Source: Bacteroidota bacterium (GTDB taxonomy: Bacteria > Bacteroidota > Bacteroidia > Bacteroidales > Paludibacteraceae). From it: 64,000 nucleotides of DNA. Below the pieces are notes generated by a model that was given only the letters and a program-made list of their open reading frames with translations, was not told where the DNA came from and did not search any database. The position numbers were made by a program, and so were the translations under genes. The stretch is taken from the NCBI GenBank assembly GCA_023391625.1, contig JAEWAN010000006.1, positions 248,001 to 312,000 on the forward strand. Reading direction: 5' to 3'. Shown one piece after another: positions 26,261 to 35,101 of the stretch; the stretch's first letter is position 1; every line of letters starts with the position of its first letter.

Positions 26261-26710
26261 TCACCGGATTGCATCCTTTATTTCAAGAAAAGCCTCTTCC
26301 AGTTTCAGCATATCGGAAGACATAAAACGGAAAAATTCCATCCAGTCACTTCGCCGGTGAATATCCAGACCCGGTTTATAGGAATAAATACGGCACACTT
26401 CATTTCCGGCCTCTCTTACATAAGCAAAATCCCAAACCAAACCGTCAGGAAACTCCGCCTCCAGAATAGCTTTGTATTTTTCAAACTGTTCATATTTCCG
26501 GAACCGTTCATTTTCATCGCGCAGGTTTATTTCAAGAATAACATATGCACCTTCCCGGGTAGCATCATACTTAAACTCCACCCCTTTCATCTTCGTATTG
26601 AGAATAAACTGGTCTTTCCGGTGCTTCATCTCCGGATGTTCCCTGCAAAAACTGCCATACCCTTCCCAAAACTCTTTTTTCAGCTGTCTTAATTCATCTT
26701 TTGTATACAT
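26261..26710 (-). CDS. DUF4268 family protein
   Basis: 149 aa, cytosolic, with the charged YTKDELRQLKKEFWEGYG start and the paired strands FKYDATREGAYVILEINL and GLVWDFAY that characterise DUF4268. The fold is thought to be related to nuclease-like domains, but I see no complete catalytic motif and do not assign an activity. It begins 25 bases after dprA on the same strand, so dprA and this gene are probably co-transcribed. Confidence 0.75.
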   Translation of the reverse strand: MYTKDELRQLKKEFWEGYGSFCREHPEMKHRKDQFILNTKMKGVEFKYDATREGAYVILEINLRDENERFRKYEQFEKYKAILEAEFPDGLVWDFAYVREAGNEVCRIYSYKPGLDIHRRSDWMEFFRFMSSDMLKLEEAFLEIKDAIR

Positions 26711-26735
26711 TCTTCCTCCATATTATTACCCGAAA

Positions 26736-27860
26736 CTACCGAACAGCACGGTACACATTACCCGGATAACATTTTACTATATTTCTAAATTCCATTGCCA
26801 ATAAAAGCGAAGACACCCGGCTAAAGGGCATAGACAATAATGCGGCCAGTTCATTCACATGAATACCATCCGTATATTTACAAAGTTCCGTCAGCACAAC
26901 ATTTTCTTCCTCCGACAAATCTTCAAAAAGGTTTCCCGAAGTGGCTTCCCGAGGTTTTTCTTCCCGTACCGTCCAATTCATAGCATGCAATACATCATCC
27001 GCACTTTCTATCAGCATAGCTTTATTTTGTTTTATCAGCCTATTGCACCCAACCGAAAACTCGTCTTTCACCCTACCCGGAAAAGCAAACACATCCCGAT
27101 TATAATCATTAGCCATATCGGCCGTAATCAAAGCTCCACCCTTACTACTGGACTCTACGACAACCAGCGCATCACACAATCCGGCAATAATCCGGTTACG
27201 CTTCACAAAATTAGGTTTATCCGGATTGGTGCCACTCAAAAACTCAGTCACCAATCCACCTGCCTCACAACACATCCGCCGGGCATCCTGACGATGTACA
27301 CCCGGATAAATGCGATCCAGCCCATGACCAAGTACTCCTACCGTAGGCAACCCGAAATCCAACGACGCGCGATGAGCGCAGATATCAATGCCATATGCCA
27401 GTCCACTGACCACCATAACATCCGGCAAGCTACGGGCAATATCCTCTATCATCATCCGCACATTCTCCCGCCCCGTATCAGTGGGTTTCCGAGTACCTAC
27501 CACCCCGATAAACTTACCTTCATTCAAATCGAGCGTTCCCTTACTGAAAAACACGACCGGAGCATCTGCACACTCCTTCAAACGATAGGGATAATCATCG
27601 TCCAGATAGTAATAACAGCTTATTCCATTCTTGTTTATAAACTCAATTTCTTTTTCAGCACGAGCCAATACCTCTTCACGCTGAGCCATAAAACCGGAAG
27701 AAAGCACCTGCCCTATACCGGGAATCCTCGACAATCCCCGTTCACTTTCCCGGAATATCGCTTCCGGAGATCCGACATAAGCTATCAGGTTTTTAACCAG
27801 TTTATTGCCAAACCCTTTAACAAGCGTTACAGCTATCTCATATTTTAACGAATCTTTCAT
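26736..27860 (-). CDS. dprA: DNA-processing protein DprA
   Basis: Loads RecA on incoming single-stranded DNA during natural transformation and recombination. The 374 aa have an N-terminal helix-hairpin-helix/SAM-like region (LSRIPGIGQVLSSGF, about 43-57) and the Rossmann fold DprA domain with GVVGTRKPTDTGRE, VVSGLAYGIDICAHRASL and VGVLGHGLDRIYP. A C-terminal winged helix (about 310-374) is also present. All expected parts are there. It follows the VanZ-like gene by 99 bases and is followed by DUF4268 after 25 bases. DprA is widely kept in bacteria not known to be competent, so this alone does not show transformability. Confidence 0.95.
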   Translation of the reverse strand: MKDSLKYEIAVTLVKGFGNKLVKNLIAYVGSPEAIFRESERGLSRIPGIGQVLSSGFMAQREEVLARAEKEIEFINKNGISCYYYLDDDYPYRLKECADAPVVFFSKGTLDLNEGKFIGVVGTRKPTDTGRENVRMMIEDIARSLPDVMVVSGLAYGIDICAHRASLDFGLPTVGVLGHGLDRIYPGVHRQDARRMCCEAGGLVTEFLSGTNPDKPNFVKRNRIIAGLCDALVVVESSSKGGALITADMANDYNRDVFAFPGRVKDEFSVGCNRLIKQNKAMLIESADDVLHAMNWTVREEKPREATSGNLFEDLSEEENVVLTELCKYTDGIHVNELAALLSMPFSRVSSLLLAMEFRNIVKCYPGNVYRAVR

Positions 27861-27959
27861 GCCTTCCGACGATTTTTATTGAAATCATCTTGAATTAACC
27901 AATGATTTTTCCGACCCGTTTCCTGAGTACAACAATACCCGAAAACAACGTATCTTGCC

Positions 27960-28355
27960 TTATTCCTCCGTTCTCAACCTCACCTTAAACACGAAACAGC
28001 TCAGCAAACTTCCTGCCAACACACCGCAAACATCCGCCAGCCAATCCAACCAATCCGCAGAGCGGGCAAAAAACAATCCTTGCATAATCTCTATCAATCC
28101 TCCCATTAAAACAGGGAACACAAAGACCACCAAAATAAATTCTAATTTTCTAAAGCCAATGGATTGGTTCTGTTTCAGGAAATCATAAACCAGTACCGCC
28201 GACCAACCCAAAAACATAACAAAATGAACCACTTTGTCTGCGTGTCGGAATCTCGGTACTCCATCAAATGTAGAAGAAGGAGCAAAAGTCAGGTACAGGA
28301 TAACCAGCATTACAAGCAAAGATTTCCAATAAGCTATAATATATTTTCTTATCAT
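27960..28355 (-). CDS. VanZ-like membrane protein
   Basis: 131 aa with four membrane spans. The start is the ATG at 28355 (MIRKYIIAYWKS). A longer frame to 28424 would begin upstream of the promoter box at 28395-28402 and is rejected. VanZ-family features are the early LYLTFAPSS, then FRHADKVVHFVMFLGWSAVL and, near the end, ARSADWLDWLADVCGVLAG. Members are linked to low-level teicoplanin tolerance in enterococci, but most, as here in a Gram-negative, have no known role. The downstream gene is dprA after 99 bases. Confidence 0.82.
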   Translation of the reverse strand: MIRKYIIAYWKSLLVMLVILYLTFAPSSTFDGVPRFRHADKVVHFVMFLGWSAVLVYDFLKQNQSIGFRKLEFILVVFVFPVLMGGLIEIMQGLFFARSADWLDWLADVCGVLAGSLLSCFVFKVRLRTEE

Positions 28356-28394
28356 TCTGATACTACGACAGTTAAAAATAAACTTTTCCTTTTG

Positions 28395-28402
28395 CAAAGA
28401 TA
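28395..28402 (-). promoter_or_regulatory. -7 box of the VanZ-like gene (possibly VanZ-dprA-DUF4268)
   Basis: TATCTTTG on the minus strand, an exact TAnnTTTG match, ends 39 bases before the chosen ATG at 28355. Its position decides against the longer reading frame. Confidence 0.7.
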
Positions 28403-28468
28403 ATTTTTTCAATGTTTTACCCAAATTAATTTATCATCAACAACACCAAAAACAAAAATTACTGAAAT

Positions 28469-28573
28469 ATGAATAAAAAAGTAAGGTACAGTAATCCGAC
28501 CCCAGCTAAAAATCTTCCGATCAGCCACGCCTCTCCCAAACAGAAAAACAAAAGATTCCGCAAACACCCTTAA
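28469..28573 (+). CDS. Possible small basic protein, 34 aa
   Basis: A hand-found ATG-to-TAA frame of 34 codons encoding a very basic, Pro- and Lys-rich peptide (starts MNKKVRYSNPTPAKNLP and ends KNKRFRKHP). Composition is like a nucleic-acid-binding tail or ribosome-associated peptide, but no promoter box or start signal is visible upstream and no family is recognised. It could easily be chance in a low-complexity spacer. Confidence 0.2.
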   Translation: MNKKVRYSNPTPAKNLPISHASPKQKNKRFRKHP

Positions 28574-28710
28574 TCTTCCGAATAAGCATGAATCAAACTC
28601 ACAAAAGCCATGCTATCAAAGCATATCACGCTCTCTATAACAAAGAAGAATCCCCTTTTTAAACATCAAAACAAATCTAATATTCTCTTTCTCAACCCAT
28701 ATTTAAATAT

Positions 28711-28718
28711 TATCTTTG
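28711..28718 (+). promoter_or_regulatory. -7 box upstream of purL
   Basis: TATCTTTG fits TAnnTTTG. It would give a leader of about 130 bases before purL. A second box (TAGCTTTG, 28783-28790) lies in between and could serve as an alternative start point. Confidence 0.55.
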
Positions 28719-28854
28719 CATTGTTTTTCAACGCTTGCAATTTCAGAGATCTTTTAAAGATAAAATCAAATAGTAAAAACATAGCTTTGAGGTTGGATAT
28801 TTAACAATAAGTTATGACTTCCGGCTTCAGGCCTTTGATTCAAACCAAAACAAA

Positions 28855-31800
28855 ATGATCCATTTTTTTCGTACTCCCGAACAGCGCATATATGCGGTTC
28901 AATCAGAAAAGAATCTATCCCAAGATGACATTCAAAAATTAGTGTGGCTTTTCAACGAAGCAGAACAGTTAGTAACGGTAAATGTTGAAGGGACATTTGT
29001 CGGTCCACGCCGCGAAATGATCACTCCCTGGAGTACCAATGCCGTTGAAATAACCCAAAATATGGGTCTTCAGGGTATTATACGTATAGAAGAATTTTAC
29101 CCTGCTCCGGAAAACGGAGATCATGACCCTATGCTCCAACGACTTTACAATGGATTAGGACAAGATATTTTTACTATCAACAAACAGCCGGATCCGATTA
29201 TATACATAGAAGATATTGCTTCCTACAACGAACAGGAAGGTCTTGCTTTAAATGCCGATGAAATCGACTACCTCAACGAGGTAAGCAAAAAGTTGGGACG
29301 GAAGCTGACCGACAGTGAAGTTTTCGGATTCTCACAGGTCAATTCAGAACACTGCCGTCATAAAATATTCAACGGTACTTTCGTTATTGATGGTGAAACC
29401 AAAGAATCTACGTTATTTCAGTTAATCAAAAAAACTTCAACGGAAAACCCGAATAAATTGGTGTCAGCCTATAAGGACAATGTCGCATTTAACGCTGGCC
29501 CTAAAATAGAGCAATTCGCACCTAAAACCGGCGATACTTCAGACTATTTTGAAACCAAAGAAATAGAATCAGTCATTTCTCTGAAAGCTGAGACTCACAA
29601 CTTCCCGACTACCGTAGAACCGTTCAACGGTGCTGCTACCGGAACCGGAGGAGAAATCCGCGACCGTCTGGGCGGAGGTAAAGCCAGTTTACCTATTGCC
29701 GGAACTGCCGTTTACATGACCAGTTATCCACGTCCGGAAAACCGTCCGTGGGAACAATACCTCAATCCTCGCAAATGGTTGTACCAAACTCCGGAACAAA
29801 TTCTGATCAAAGCGTCTAACGGGGCATCCGATTTTGGTAATAAATTCGGACAACCTCTGATCTGCGGTTCATTACTTACTTTCGAACACGAAGAAAACGA
29901 CAAAACCTACGGATATGACAAAGTAATCATGCTTGCCGGAGGGGTAGGATTCGGAACTCAACGGGATGCTTTAAAAGGATTCCCTGAAAAAGGAGAAAAA
30001 GTAGTAGTAATGGGAGGTGACAACTACCGCATTGGTATGGGTGGAGGTGCCGTATCTTCCGTAGAAACAGGACAATATGACAATGCCATTGAATTGAATG
30101 CCGTACAGCGCGCCAACCCCGAAATGCAGAAAAGAGTTGCCAATGTTATCCGCACCCTGGCTGAATCGGAAGACAATCCGATCATATCTATCCACGACCA
30201 CGGTGCTGGTGGACACTTGAACTGCCTGTCCGAATTAGTAGAATCTACCGGAGGTAAAATAGATATGGACAAACTTCCTGTGGGAGATCCTACTTTAAGT
30301 GCAAAAGAAATCATCGGAAACGAAAGCCAGGAACGCATGGGATTCCTGATAAAAGAAAAAGACGTTGAAAGAGTGAAACGTCTGGCAGACCGCGAACGCG
30401 CACCAATGTACGTAGTAGGTGAGACTACCGGTAAAATGGATTTCGTTTTCGAACAAAAAGACGGACAGAAGCCTATCAACATGCCTTTGGACTATATGTT
30501 CGGCAAACCGCCCCGCACCGTCATTACCGACAATACAATTGAAGAAAAATTCTCTGCCGTAGAAACAGAAGAAGAAAAGATACAGGAATACATTCAAAAT
30601 GTACTGCAAGTAGAATCGGTTGCCTGCAAAGACTGGTTGACCAATAAAGTAGACCGTTCTGTAACTGGTAAAATAGCACGTCAGCAATGCGTTGGTGAGA
30701 TACAACTGCCACTAAGCAACCTGGGAGCTGTTGCCCTTGATTACCGGGGACAATCCGGTATAGCTACTTCTATCGGACATGCTCCGTTAGTAGCTTTAGC
30801 CGATCCTGCAGCAGGTTCTGTTATGGCAATAGCAGAAGCGCTGACTAACATCGTATGGGCTCCACTATCAGAGGGGCTGGATAGCGTGTTATTAAGCGCC
30901 AACTGGATGTGGCCGTCTAAAAACCCGGGAGAAGATGCCCGCCTGTACAAAGCAGTGGAAGCATGTAGCGATTTCGCCTGCGAATTGGGCATCAATATTC
31001 CGACAGGAAAAGACAGTTTATCCATGACTCAGAAATACGGAAAGGATAAAGTATTTTCTCCAGGTACTGTGATTATTTCTGCCGGAGCAGAAGTGTCTGA
31101 TGTTAAGAAAATAATCACTCCTGTTTTGGTTAACGATCCTGACACATTCGTTTATTACATTGATTTCTCATTTGACAAACATAAACTTGGCGGTTCTGTA
31201 CTGGCACAGGTATTAAACAAAATCGGAGACGAAGTTCCTACAGTAAAAGATGCAGAATACTTCAAGTCTGCTTTTGATTCCATTCAGGAATTAATCAATA
31301 AAAACCTGATTCTAGCAGGACATGACATTTCCGAAGGAGGTATGCTTACCGCACTTCTTGAAATGTGTTTCGCCAATACAAAAGGCGGCTTAAACGTAAA
31401 TTTGGATGCTATCGCCGAAAATTCTATCATCAACATCCTGTTTGCAGAAAATCCGGGAGTTTTAATTCAGGTAAAAGACAATAAGGCTGTAGAAAAGATA
31501 CTGATTGAAAACGGTGTAGGATTCGCACGTATCGCACAACCTATTGAAGAACGCCGTCTGGAAGTTCACAAAAAGAAAGCGGCTTATGCTTTTTCTATCA
31601 ATGAACTTCGTGACTTGTGGTATCGCTCATCTTACTTGTTAGACCGCAAACAAAGTGGAGAAAAATGCGCAGAAGACCGGTATAAAAACTACAAAAACCA
31701 AGCACTGGAATTTAAATTTACAGACTCGTTTACCGGAAAATTATCTCAATTCGGATTGTCACAAGACCGGAAGCCAAGTGGAATTAAAGCAGGTATCATA

Positions 31801-32535
31801 AGAGATAAAGGAACCAACGGTGAACGTGAAATGGCATATATGCTTTATCTTGCCGGATTCGACGTGAAAGATATTCACATGACCGACCTGGCCTCCGGAC
31901 GCGAAACACTGGAAGACATCAACATGATTGTGTTCTGTGGAGGATTCTCCAACTCCGACGTTCTTGGCTCTGCAAAAGGTTGGGCGGGAGGATTCCTGTA
32001 CAATGAAAAAGCGAAAAAGGCTCTGGATAAATTCTACCAACGTAAAGACACCTTGAGCCTTGGTATATGTAACGGTTGCCAATTAATGGTAGAACTTAAC
32101 CTGATCAATCCGGAACATGACCAACGCACCAAAATGTTGCATAACGATTCTCATAAATTTGAATCAAACTTTGTAGGATTGACCATTCCGGAAAATAACT
32201 CTGTTATGTTCGGATCATTATCCGGCAGCAAACTGGGAATCTGGGTTGCTCACGGAGAAGGAAAATTCTACCTACCTAAAGCAGAAAAAGATTACAATAT
32301 CGTAGCTAAATATAATTACGAAGGTTACCCTGCTAACCCTAACGGTTCTGATTATAACGTTGCCGGTATCTGTTCTGCCAACGGCCGCCACCTGGCAATG
32401 ATGCCTCACCTCGAACGGGCTATGTTCCCTTGGCAATGGGCATACTACCCTGCTGACAGAAAGAATTCCGATCAGATTACTCCATGGGTGGAAGCATTTG
32501 TTAACGCCAGAAAATGGGTAGAAGAAAATAAATAA
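28855..32535 (+). CDS. purL: Phosphoribosylformylglycinamidine synthase, long form
   Basis: Fourth step of purine synthesis: converts FGAR, glutamine and ATP to FGAM. The 1226 aa form the single-chain type (PurS-like, synthetase and glutaminase domains fused), as in gamma-proteobacteria and eukaryotes. Visible features are the linker [14 protein letters not shown], the synthetase loops KAETHNFPT and [14 protein letters not shown], and a C-terminal class I glutaminase with GICNGCQLM (nucleophile Cys1072) and the PHLERAM pair (His1185, Glu1187). It stands alone between a leader with two promoter boxes and a strong terminator. Length is slightly below E. coli PurL (1295). Confidence 0.97.
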   Translation: MIHFFRTPEQRIYAVQSEKNLSQDDIQKLVWLFNEAEQLVTVNVEGTFVGPRREMITPWSTNAVEITQNMGLQGIIRIEEFYPAPENGDHDPMLQRLYNGLGQDIFTINKQPDPIIYIEDIASYNEQEGLALNADEIDYLNEVSKKLGRKLTDSEVFGFSQVNSEHCRHKIFNGTFVIDGETKESTLFQLIKKTSTENPNKLVSAYKDNVAFNAGPKIEQFAPKTGDTSDYFETKEIESVISLKAETHNFPTTVEPFNGAATGTGGEIRDRLGGGKASLPIAGTAVYMTSYPRPENRPWEQYLNPRKWLYQTPEQILIKASNGASDFGNKFGQPLICGSLLTFEHEENDKTYGYDKVIMLAGGVGFGTQRDALKGFPEKGEKVVVMGGDNYRIGMGGGAVSSVETGQYDNAIELNAVQRANPEMQKRVANVIRTLAESEDNPIISIHDHGAGGHLNCLSELVESTGGKIDMDKLPVGDPTLSAKEIIGNESQERMGFLIKEKDVERVKRLADRERAPMYVVGETTGKMDFVFEQKDGQKPINMPLDYMFGKPPRTVITDNTIEEKFSAVETEEEKIQEYIQNVLQVESVACKDWLTNKVDRSVTGKIARQQCVGEIQLPLSNLGAVALDYRGQSGIATSIGHAPLVALADPAAGSVMAIAEALTNIVWAPLSEGLDSVLLSANWMWPSKNPGEDARLYKAVEACSDFACELGINIPTGKDSLSMTQKYGKDKVFSPGTVIISAGAEVSDVKKIITPVLVNDPDTFVYYIDFSFDKHKLGGSVLAQVLNKIGDEVPTVKDAEYFKSAFDSIQELINKNLILAGHDISEGGMLTALLEMCFANTKGGLNVNLDAIAENSIINILFAENPGVLIQVKDNKAVEKILIENGVGFARIAQPIEERRLEVHKKKAAYAFSINELRDLWYRSSYLLDRKQSGEKCAEDRYKNYKNQALEFKFTDSFTGKLSQFGLSQDRKPSGIKAGIIRDKGTNGEREMAYMLYLAGFDVKDIHMTDLASGRETLEDINMIVFCGGFSNSDVLGSAKGWAGGFLYNEKAKKALDKFYQRKDTLSLGICNGCQLMVELNLINPEHDQRTKMLHNDSHKFESNFVGLTIPENNSVMFGSLSGSKLGIWVAHGEGKFYLPKAEKDYNIVAKYNYEGYPANPNGSDYNVAGICSANGRHLAMMPHLERAMFPWQWAYYPADRKNSDQITPWVEAFVNARKWVEENK

Positions 32536-32551
32536 TTTTTCAACCAAAATA

Positions 32552-32594
32552 AAAGAAAACAGTGTATGCCATATCAGCATACACTGTTTTCTTT
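32552..32594 (+). terminator. Strong terminator after purL
   Basis: Perfect 18-bp inverted repeat (32552-32569 with 32577-32594) around a 7-base loop, A-rich at the left foot and T-rich at the right, so it can work in both directions. It separates purL from the convergent SMR gene. Confidence 0.88.
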
Positions 32595-32688
32595 TTAAGC
32601 AACTTCAATCCAACCGATTAAAACGTTCTAAAAACGGATTGTATCGGTTTCACAGCAAATTACTCCCCCAAAAATCATTCTGAAAATA

Positions 32689-33021
32689 TCAATGAGAAAC
32701 CGAATGGGAAAAAAGATTGATAATAATTACTCCGGCTATAATAAAACCCAAACCAATGATAGCAGGCAAGTCAAGATGTTGTTTAAAAACAAAAAATCCG
32801 ATTAAAGTAATAAGAATAATACCAACCCCGGACCAAATGGCATAGGCAATACCCACCGGAATGGTTTTTATAACAATACTCAGACAATAAAAAGCGGCAG
32901 CATATCCCGCAATTGTAATAATAGACGGAACTAAACGGGTAAACTGTTCACTCTGTTTCATAAAAGAAGTGGCTACCGTTTCACAAAAAATCGCCAACAA
33001 TAAAATTAAATAACTCTTCAT
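32689..33021 (-). CDS. Small multidrug resistance (SMR) family transporter
   Basis: 110-aa, four-span protein of the EmrE/SugE type that exchanges cationic drugs or guanidinium-like compounds for protons as a dimer. The membrane-embedded Glu is present (Glu14 in FCETVATSFMK), as are the AYAIWSGVGIILITLIG signature (Trp at about 63) and the AGVIIINL end. The sequence alone does not separate quaternary-ammonium exporters from guanidinium exporters, though the WSGVG form is the drug-exporter-like version. It is a lone gene with its own promoter (box at 33068-33075), convergent to purL and downstream of glyS on the same strand after a terminator. Confidence 0.9.
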   Translation of the reverse strand: MKSYLILLLAIFCETVATSFMKQSEQFTRLVPSIITIAGYAAAFYCLSIVIKTIPVGIAYAIWSGVGIILITLIGFFVFKQHLDLPAIIGLGFIIAGVIIINLFSHSVSH

Positions 33022-33067
33022 TACAAACTAAATTAAAATCATACAACTCCCATTAAATAAACGGGGG

Positions 33068-33075
33068 CAAAGATA
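33068..33075 (-). promoter_or_regulatory. -7 box of the SMR gene
   Basis: TATCTTTG on the minus strand, 46 bases before the SMR ATG. Confidence 0.65.
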
Positions 33076-33241
33076 AAAACTCAAAATGTAATAGTCCTGC
33101 TCTTTTTTCTATATTCTAATGGTAATAGTTCAAATTTTCTTCCTAAAGCAACAAAAACAGCACAAACGAAACTTAACAGCAATTCGACTACCTCATAACA
33201 CCCCGGATTCTATTAAAACAGAAACAGAATTAAATAAAAGC

Positions 33242-33274
33242 AAAGGGCTGCAAATCATTTATTTGCAGCCCTTT
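33242..33274 (-). terminator. Terminator after glyS
   Basis: Perfect 14-bp stem (33242-33255 with 33261-33274) with a 5-base loop, GC-rich in the core (GGGCTGC) and followed on the minus strand by a T-containing run. It lies 20 bases after the glyS stop. Confidence 0.85.
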
Positions 33275-33294
33275 AGATTATATTTCACATTTTC

Positions 33295-34842
33295 TTATTC
33301 CAATATCTTTTTAAACAGGTTTTTCATATTTACCTGTTTATCAATGATTCCGTGAATATCTTCTATTTTTACACGTTCCTGTTCCATCGTATCACGGTAA
33401 CGAACAGTTACACAATTATCTTCCAATGTCTGGTGATCCACAGTAATACAGAAAGGAGTACCAATAGCATCCTGACGGCGATAACGTTTACCGATAGAAT
33501 CTTTTTCATCATATACACATTTGAAATCAAATTTCAAACTGTCCATAATTTCACGAGCTTTTTCCGGAAGGCCGTCTTTCTTCACTAACGGGAAAATGGC
33601 AGCTTTCACAGGAGCCAACACTGGAGGTAATTTCAGTACTACACGGCTTTCACCGCCTTCCAATTGTTCTTCACAATACGAAGCGGCCATAATTGATAAG
33701 AATGTACGGTCTACCCCAATAGAAGTTTCAATAACATACGGAGTATAAGACTGATTCAGTTCCGGATCAAAATATTTAATATTTTTTCCTGAATATTTTT
33801 CATGGCTTCCCAAGTCAAAATCAGTACGTGAGTGAATACCTTCCACTTCTTTAAAACCGAAAGGCATTTCAAATTCTATATCTGTTGCCGCATTAGCATA
33901 GTGAGCCAGTTTATCATGATCATGGAAACGATATTTATGATCGCCCAATCCAAGGGCCTTGTGCCAGCGAAGACGCATTTGTTTCCAATGTTCAAACCAT
34001 TTCATTTCGTCACCCGGACGAACAAAGAACTGCATTTCCATCTGTTCAAATTCGCGCATACGGAAAATAAACTGTCTGGCTACAATTTCATTACGGAAAG
34101 CTTTTCCTATCTGGGCAATACCAAAAGGAATCTTCATACGTCCTGTTTTCTGCACATTCAGGTAGTTTACAAAAATACCCTGAGCTGTTTCCGGACGCAG
34201 ATAGATTTTCATTGAACCTTCAGATGTAGATCCCATTTCAGTAGAGAACATCAGGTTAAACTGGCGGACGTCCGTCCAGTTTTTCGTTCCGCTAATAGGA
34301 TCAACAATATCATAATCTATAATAATTGCTTTCAATTCATCCAGGTCCGAATCATTCAAGGCCTTTACAAAACGAGCATGTATTTCATCCCGTTTTGCCT
34401 GATGTTCCAGAACACGGGCATTTGTCTGACGGAACTGCGCTTCGTCAAAGCTATCGCCAAAACGTTTTGCAGCTTTATCTATTTCTTTCTGTATTTTTTC
34501 GTCATACTTGGCAAGGAGATCTTCGATCAAGACATCCGCGCGGTAACGTTTTTTACTATCCTTGTTATCAATCAAAGGATCATTAAATGCGTCAACGTGT
34601 CCTGAAGCTTTCCATGTAGTAGGATGCATAAAAATAGCAGCATCGATACCTACTACATTTTCATTCAGCAACACCATGGAATCCCACCAGTAACGTTTGA
34701 TATTATTTTTTAATTCTACCCCGTTCTGTCCATAATCATACACTGCGCTCAAACCGTCATATATTTCACTTGAGGGGAATACAAAACCATACTCTTTACA
34801 GTGAGCAATCAATTTTTTAAAAACATCTTCTTGTGAGGCCAT
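33295..34842 (-). CDS. glyS: Glycyl-tRNA synthetase, alpha2 single-chain type
   Basis: Charges tRNA-Gly. The 515 aa form the eukaryote/archaea-like homodimeric GlyRS rather than the separate alpha and beta chains of E. coli. The N-terminal class II core starts with AHCKEYGFVFPSSEIYDGL. Motif 2 lies in GKAFRNEIVARQFIFRMREFEQMEMQFF and motif 3 in GVDRTFLSIM. The anticodon-binding domain is the last about 100 residues (PVLAPVKAAIFPLV onward). All parts are complete. It has a leader of about 115 bases and shares a short divergent control region with the topoisomerase IV gene. Confidence 0.96.
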   Translation of the reverse strand: MASQEDVFKKLIAHCKEYGFVFPSSEIYDGLSAVYDYGQNGVELKNNIKRYWWDSMVLLNENVVGIDAAIFMHPTTWKASGHVDAFNDPLIDNKDSKKRYRADVLIEDLLAKYDEKIQKEIDKAAKRFGDSFDEAQFRQTNARVLEHQAKRDEIHARFVKALNDSDLDELKAIIIDYDIVDPISGTKNWTDVRQFNLMFSTEMGSTSEGSMKIYLRPETAQGIFVNYLNVQKTGRMKIPFGIAQIGKAFRNEIVARQFIFRMREFEQMEMQFFVRPGDEMKWFEHWKQMRLRWHKALGLGDHKYRFHDHDKLAHYANAATDIEFEMPFGFKEVEGIHSRTDFDLGSHEKYSGKNIKYFDPELNQSYTPYVIETSIGVDRTFLSIMAASYCEEQLEGGESRVVLKLPPVLAPVKAAIFPLVKKDGLPEKAREIMDSLKFDFKCVYDEKDSIGKRYRRQDAIGTPFCITVDHQTLEDNCVTVRYRDTMEQERVKIEDIHGIIDKQVNMKNLFKKILE

Positions 34843-34964
34843 ATTTTTATTGAATTATATATTAAACAGATTTTATATCTGGCTGAAAAAGAAATAAATA
34901 TTTAATCAGCCGCATTTAATGCCCATCCACTCACCGGATGAGAAGTATTCATAAAAAAGACGTG

Positions 34965-34972
34965 CAAAGGTA
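34965..34972 (-). promoter_or_regulatory. -7 box of glyS
   Basis: TACCTTTG on the minus strand (TAnnTTTG). The predicted leader is about 115 bases and contains a GGCTGA...TCAGCC pairing (34881-34886 with 34906-34911). Confidence 0.65.
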
Positions 34973-34994
34973 CTTCTTTTTTTCGTTTTTTTCG

Positions 34995-35002
34995 TAATTT
35001 TG
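34995..35002 (+). promoter_or_regulatory. -7 box of the topoisomerase IV A gene
   Basis: TAATTTTG fits TAnnTTTG. It is only 22 bases from the divergent glyS box, so the two polymerase footprints overlap. Confidence 0.65.
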
Positions 35003-35101
35003 TATGCTTATATTTTGTAAATAAGCCTTTTTCAGCCAATCAGAGACAAATTGGATGAGAAGCAATCACTCCGTAATCATATAACACACGAGAATATAGT
35101 C

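Larger units (their letters stand above)
28403..28854. other. Intergenic and leader region upstream of purL
   Basis: About 450 bases. It contains one short basic open frame (28469-28573), a TATCTTTG promoter box (28711-28718), and a second TAnnTTTG match, TAGCTTTG, at 28783-28790. The latter leaves a leader of about 60 bases to purL. No known riboswitch fold is evident; the small GGCTTCAGGCC hairpin near 28823 is too short to judge. Confidence 0.5.

Noticed and set aside
26859..27848. 329-codon plus-strand frame
   Set aside because: Entirely antisense to dprA, whose motifs are complete; the translation is Ile/Thr/His-rich shadow sequence.
28356..28424. 23-codon N-terminal extension of the VanZ-like protein
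   Set aside because: Begins upstream of the TATCTTTG promoter box, so it would not be in the transcript.
34843..34964. glyS leader as a glycine riboswitch or T-box
   Set aside because: No T-box or tandem glycine-aptamer consensus by eye; only a short 6-bp pairing is visible.
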